Of a stretch of 8,569 nucleotides of DNA, positions 4,854-8,569 are shown in pieces. Below the pieces are notes generated by a model, which ran no database searches, had not been told where the DNA came from, and was given only the letters and a program-made list of their open reading frames with translations. A program made the translations under genes and the position numbers. Every line of letters starts with the position of its first letter. Position 1 is the stretch's first letter. Source of the stretch: Ruminococcaceae bacterium UBA1865 (GTDB lineage Bacteria > Bacillota > Clostridia > Oscillospirales > Acutalibacteraceae); the NCBI GenBank assembly GCA_002338255.1, contig DDHX01000018.1, positions 1 to 8,569 on the forward strand, given 5' to 3'.

Positions 4854-6713
4854 AGAAGATTTACAAAATATAAGAAATGAATATAAGAAGCGCTTGGATC
4901 AGCAGCAAAAAAAATACTGATTTGTGCCGGCACCGCTTGTGTTGCCAGTGGTTCTTTAGCGATTTACGACGAGTTTGTTAAACTAATCAACGAAAAAGGC
5001 ATTAACTGTTCTGTTGATTTACAGCACGAAACAGACGGAGAACACATTGGGATTAAAAAAAGCGGTTGTCACGGCTTTTGTGAAATGGGCCCCCTGGTTC
5101 GCATTGAACCAAAGGGCTATTTATATGTTAAAGTAAAACCGTCAGACTGTCTGGAAATTTTGGAAACAAGTATTTTGAATGATGATTGTGTGGAACGCAT
5201 TATTTATCAAAAAGGCGGAGAAATGCATAAACACCAGGAGTCCATTCCGTTTTACAAGCTTCAAAAGCGTGTGGTTTTGGAAAACTGTGGACGCATAGAC
5301 GCAACCTCTATTGGCGAATATCTCGCGGTGGACGGCTATTCAGCACTGGAACAGGCGCTCTTTGATATGAACCCGGAAGAAGTTCTGAATGAAGTCGAAA
5401 TTTCAAATCTGAGGGGACGCGGCGGCGGCGGTTTTCCCGCTGCACGCAAATGGTCACAGGTAAAGCGGCAGAAAGTCGAAAAAAAATGCGTGGTGTGCAA
5501 TGGAGACGAGGGCGACCCGGGCGCATTTATGGACAGAAGTGTAATGGAGAGCGACCCCCACAGAATGCTGGAGGGAATGATGCTCGCAGCCTATGCCTGC
5601 GGTGCGGACGAAGGGTACATATATGTTCGAGCGGAATACCCGTTGGCGGTAAAACGCCTGAGCATTGCCATTGATCAGGCAAAAGAACTCGGTCTGTTGG
5701 GAGATAACATCTTAGGATCACATTTTAGCTTTGATATTAAAATCAGCCGCGGTGCGGGTGCGTTTGTTTGCGGCGAGGGCAGCGCGTTAACTGCATCCAT
5801 TGAAGGAAAACGTGGTATGCCGCGCGTAAAACCGCCCAGAACAGTGGAGCAAGGTTTATACGGCAGACCTACTGTTTTAAATAATGTCGAAACCTTTGCC
5901 AATGTACCCGGTATCATTGCCAACGGCGGACAGTGGTTCCGATCCATCGGCCCTGAAAACAGCCCTGGCACAAAGGCTTTCGCGTTGACCGGTAATATTA
6001 TGAATACCGGGTTAATCGAAGTGCCAATGGGTACGACACTCCGTGAAATCATCTTTGATATTGGCGGCGGTATGCGAGGCGGCTCAGAATTTAAAGCGGT
6101 TCAAATCGGCGGCCCATCCAGCGGATGCCTGACTAAGGAGCACCTGGATTTGCCTTTGGACTTTGACAGCCTCAAAAAAGTCGGTGCTATGATCGGTTCC
6201 GGTGGTCTGGTTGTGATGGATGAAAATACCTGTATGGTGGAAGTGGCAAGATTCTTTATGAGTTTTACCCAAAATGAATCCTGTGGAAAATGTGTTCCCT
6301 GCCGGGAAGGCACCAAGCGTATGCTTGAAATACTGGAACGCATTGTGGCAGGAAACGGTGAATCCGGTGATATTGATTTACTGTTGGAGCTATCAGAAAC
6401 GATCTCTGCTACTGCATTATGCGGACTTGGCAAGACTGCGGCATCACCTGTACTAAGCACCCTGAAATATTTCAGGGATGAGTACGAAGCGCACATTAAC
6501 GAAAAATGCTGCCCAACCAAAAACTGCAAGAAGCTTAGAAAAATCTACATTGACGCAAAATTGTGCAAAGGCTGCTCCAAGTGTGCACGCAATTGCCCTG
6601 TTAACGCGATTTCAGGAAAAATTAAAGAACCATTCATAATCGACAGCAGCAAATGTATAAAGTGCGGTGCCTGTTTGGAAGCATGTGCTTTCAAGGCAGT
6701 AAAGGAGGACTAA
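4840..6713 (+). CDS. hydB: Hydrogenase subunit HydB, NuoF-like flavoprotein, frame broken at poly-A
   Basis: This is the NuoF-like subunit that carries FMN, binds NAD(P)(H) and wires it to FeS clusters. The frame from ATG 4840 (AAGGAGG 9 bases upstream) runs 26 codons and hits TGA at 4918. From 4914 the -1 frame continues to 6713. Joined, it gives 624 residues, the expected HydB size. In joined numbering: N-terminal thioredoxin-like [2Fe-2S] domain with C29, C34 (CAGTAC), C77 and C81 (GCHGFC); FMN/nucleotide domain with RGRGGGGFP (192-200), NGDEGDPGAFMDR (221-233), CGEGSAL (311-317) and VLNNVET (346-352); [4Fe-4S] ligands C482, C485, C488 and C528; and a C-terminal two-cluster ferredoxin domain (C576, C579, C582, C586; C606, C609, C612, C616). 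The ATG at 5085 (joined residue 83) has no ribosome binding site and would lose all four [2Fe-2S] cysteines. The GEGSAL segment differs from the common GEETAL. Cause of the break is unresolved. Confidence 0.88.
4907..4914 (+). other. A8 homopolymer at the hydB frame break
   Basis: Eight A follow CAGCAGC. In the starting frame they are read CAA AAA AAA and then TAC TGA stop. Re-reading one A (or having nine A) gives Q-Q-Q-K-K-I-L-I-C, which fits the expected KK-I-L-x-C lead into the [2Fe-2S] domain. The frame phase matches a canonical -1 slippery heptamer, A-AAA-AAA. No strong downstream hairpin is evident; only weak pairing is possible within 4920-4955. Confidence 0.85.
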
Positions 6714-6716
6714 ACG

Positions 6717-8411
6717 ATGAGCGGCGAATTTATGTTAATTGACAATATACCGGTAGAAATAGACGGTGAAAAGAATTTATTGAGTCTGATTCGTAAAGCA
6801 GGGATTGACCTCCCCACATTCTGCTATTATTCGGAGCTTTCCGTTTATGGAGCCTGCCGTATGTGTATGATAGAAAACAAATGGGGCGGCATGGAAGCGG
6901 CATGTTCCACTCCGCCTAAAGCAGGCATGGAGATTTACACAAACACCCCCAAACTTAGAAAATACCGCAAAATGATATTGGAGTTGCTGCTTTCCAACCA
7001 CTGCAGAGACTGTACCACTTGCAGCAAAAACGGCGAATGCAAGCTGCAGGAGCTGGCGCAGCGATTTGGTATCAGCCGCGTTCGATTTGACAATACGGCA
7101 GAAAAACCCAAGTTGGACACCTCTTCCCTTTGTATTGAGCGAGACTCCAATAAGTGTATTCTTTGCGGCGACTGCGTAAGAATGTGCGATGAAGTGCAGA
7201 ATGTCGGTGCAATCGACTTTATGTACAGAGGATCTAAAATGACGGTCGGCACCACTTTTAATGTACCCATTTCCGAAACAAGATGTGTTGGCTGCGGACA
7301 ATGTGCCTCGGTTTGCCCGACCGGCGCAATTGTAGTAAAGAATGACACCGGTAAAATCTGGAAGGTACTGAATGATCCCAGTATAAAGGTTGTCGTTCAG
7401 ATTGCTCCTGCCGTACGTGTGGGTATCGGCGATAAATTAGGACAGAAAAACGGCGAAAACCTAATGGGCAAAATTGTTGCCGCACTGAAACGTTTGGGCG
7501 TTGACCAAGTATTTGACTCGGCAACCGGAGCGGATTTGACCGTCATGGAAGAAGCGAATGAACTACTGAGCCGTTTGGAAACAGAAGAAAAGCTTCCTTT
7601 GTTCACTTCCTGCTGCCCTGCATGGATACAATACGCAGAAAAAAATCACCCTGAACTGCTGCCGAATATCTCTACCTGCCGTTCCCCGATGGAAATGTTC
7701 GGTTCCGTACTGAAAGAGGAATATAAGCAATCCAGCCGTCGGATTGTCGTGGTTGCAGTTATGCCGTGCACTGCTAAGAAATTCGAGGCGGCAAGGGATG
7801 AATTCAGTGAAAACGGCGTGCCCTATGTTGATTATGTGATTACTACACAGGAGCTTGTTCAAATGATTCGCGAAGCCGGTATTGTTTTTTCAGAATTGGA
7901 GCCGGAGGCAATTGATATGCCGTTTGGTACACAAAGCGGCGCGGGCGTTATTTTTGGCGTAACGGGTGGCGTTACCGAAGCGGTCATCCGCCGTCTATCG
8001 GATAATAAATCCGTTTCGGCTTTGCGTGCAATTGCATTTAACGGTGTGAGAGGCATGCAGGGGATAAAAGAAACATCGATTATGTATGGCGAGCGCGAAG
8101 TAAAAATTGCCGTCGTAAGCGGATTAAAAAATGTGGAAAGTCTGATCAACAAGATTCAGAGCGGAGAATCGCATTACGATTTTGTTGAAGTAATGGCATG
8201 CCCAGGCGGATGTGTATGCGGCGCAGGCCAACCGATTATGAATTTAGAAGGTAAGAAAAAGCGGAGCGCAGGCCTTTATGCAACAGATAAAATGTGCAGC
8301 ATCAAACGTTCCGAAGAAAATCCAGTTATTATGTCCTTGTATTCCGGTCTACTCAAGGGTAAAGTTCACAAATTGCTGCATGTGAAATACCAAGGAGAGA
8401 AACAAAAATGA
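6717..8411 (+). CDS. hydA: [FeFe] hydrogenase catalytic subunit HydA
   Basis: The 564-residue protein catalyses reversible H2 formation at an H-cluster in the cytoplasm. Domain order: plant-type [2Fe-2S] domain (C36, C47, C50, C63); His/Cys [4Fe-4S] segment (H95, C99, C102, C108); two-cluster ferredoxin domain (C147, C150, C153, C157 and C190, C193, C196, C200); then the H-cluster domain. The latter has all three signatures: TSCCPAW (297-303, C299 and C300), MPCTAKKFE (349-357, C351) and MACPGGCVCGAGQP (493-506, C495 and C499). Residues corresponding to the proton path known from Clostridium pasteurianum CpI appear intact (E279, E282, C299, S319). L1 has Ala where many enzymes have Gly, and L3 has an extra Cys501. 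There is no C-terminal [2Fe-2S] extension as in Thermotoga HydA. AAGGAGG precedes the ATG, 3 bases after the hydB stop. With hydB and hydC it fits the trimeric, often bifurcating, type. Confidence 0.95.
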   Translation: MSGEFMLIDNIPVEIDGEKNLLSLIRKAGIDLPTFCYYSELSVYGACRMCMIENKWGGMEAACSTPPKAGMEIYTNTPKLRKYRKMILELLLSNHCRDCTTCSKNGECKLQELAQRFGISRVRFDNTAEKPKLDTSSLCIERDSNKCILCGDCVRMCDEVQNVGAIDFMYRGSKMTVGTTFNVPISETRCVGCGQCASVCPTGAIVVKNDTGKIWKVLNDPSIKVVVQIAPAVRVGIGDKLGQKNGENLMGKIVAALKRLGVDQVFDSATGADLTVMEEANELLSRLETEEKLPLFTSCCPAWIQYAEKNHPELLPNISTCRSPMEMFGSVLKEEYKQSSRRIVVVAVMPCTAKKFEAARDEFSENGVPYVDYVITTQELVQMIREAGIVFSELEPEAIDMPFGTQSGAGVIFGVTGGVTEAVIRRLSDNKSVSALRAIAFNGVRGMQGIKETSIMYGEREVKIAVVSGLKNVESLINKIQSGESHYDFVEVMACPGGCVCGAGQPIMNLEGKKKRSAGLYATDKMCSIKRSEENPVIMSLYSGLLKGKVHKLLHVKYQGEKQK

Positions 8412-8569
8412 TGGAAATCAGCGTATGTATCGGCACTGCTTGCCACCTGAAAGGCAGCTATAATGTTATTGCAGCCTTTCAGCAAATGATTGAGGAAAGC
8501 AAGCTGAATGACCGTGTATGTGTGAAGGCCGCATTTTGCATGGGTAAATGCGAAAGCGATGGCGTATGG
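8408..8569 (+). CDS. Thioredoxin-like [2Fe-2S] ferredoxin domain protein, partial
   Basis: Only the first 54 codons are inside the window and no stop is reached. The start MMEISVCIGTACHLKGSYNV and the later FCMGKC give a thioredoxin-like [2Fe-2S] set (C7, C12, C44, C48), plus an extra C38. The fold is the one in NuoE C-terminal halves and the N-terminus of HydB, but here without the helical NuoE N-domain. The ATG at 8408 overlaps the hydA stop (ATGA) and has AAGGAGAG (8392-8399) upstream; a second ATG at 8411 is less well spaced. Translation is probably coupled to hydA. It likely serves as an extra electron carrier or a redox-sensing partner of the hydrogenase; the role is inference. Stand-alone proteins of this kind occur next to clostridial hydrogenase genes. 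Confidence 0.88.
   Translation, partial: MMEISVCIGTACHLKGSYNVIAAFQQMIEESKLNDRVCVKAAFCMGKCESDGVW

Noticed and set aside
5308..6529. Several long minus-strand and alternative-frame ORFs across hydB
   Set aside because: They lie opposite strongly conserved cysteine and glycine motifs of the real gene, lack ribosome binding sites, and have arginine- and proline-rich shadow composition.
5085..6713. The ATG at 5085 as the true start of the NuoF-like protein (542 residues)
   Set aside because: No ribosome binding site precedes it, and the ATG lies inside the GCHGFCEMGP motif. Family-typical sequence continues upstream in the same frame to 4914, and a good start exists at 4840.
6777..8152. Minus-strand ORFs of 69 to 174 codons opposite hydA
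   Set aside because: hydA has complete FeS and H-cluster motifs throughout, so the antisense frames are by-products of its codon use.
1..8569. CRISPR arrays, tRNA or rRNA genes, insertion sequences, prophage attachment sites
   Set aside because: No regularly spaced repeats, cloverleaf-like segments, transposase-like proteins or flanking inverted repeats were seen.

Overview
The window looks like chromosomal DNA from an anaerobic, fermentative member of the Clostridia (Bacillota). The reasons are AT-rich intergenic DNA, strong AAAGGAG/GAGGTG-type ribosome binding sites, a TTG start, and a multi-subunit [FeFe] hydrogenase operon of the HydABC type. A family such as Oscillospiraceae would fit, but that is inference; no marker gene fixes the taxon.

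Left part (1-1860, mostly minus strand). A 49-residue hypothetical ORF (16-165) is followed by a 130-base gap in which I see nothing. Next come a DUF1003 membrane protein (296-829) with its own promoter, a 280-base spacer holding a small palindrome, and a general-stress/ribosomal L25-type protein (1188-1772) with a clear promoter and a strong terminator. These are single-gene units.

Middle part (1995-4131, plus strand). A MATE-family efflux transporter (1995-3413) ends at a terminator. Two very small genes follow (3642-3818 and 3925-4068), each with its own leader and downstream hairpin. Their leaders, including a hairpin with the same 5' sequence, are alignable copies, and the two proteins share a faint pattern. 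I read them as an old tandem duplication of a small gene of unknown function.

Right part (4132-8569, plus strand). After a promoter region with an 18-bp Rex-like inverted repeat comes a tightly packed hydrogenase operon. It holds hydC (NuoE-like [2Fe-2S] subunit), hydB (NuoF-like FMN/nucleotide and FeS subunit), hydA ([FeFe] hydrogenase with H-cluster) and the start of another thioredoxin-like [2Fe-2S] protein that runs off the window. Genes overlap or abut (14-bp overlap hydC/hydB, 3-nt gap hydB/hydA, 4-bp ATGA overlap hydA/next). Such complexes couple H2 production or uptake to NAD(P)(H), and in known bifurcating members also to ferredoxin.

The most important anomaly is in hydB. Its reading frame starts at 4840 behind a good ribosome binding site and breaks in a run of eight A (4907-4914). 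The rest of the family-typical protein continues in the -1 frame to 6713. The ATG at 5085 that opens the long downstream frame is internal, lacks a ribosome binding site and would remove the N-terminal [2Fe-2S] domain. A homopolymer error, a real mutation, or programmed slippage on A-AAA-AAA could each explain it.
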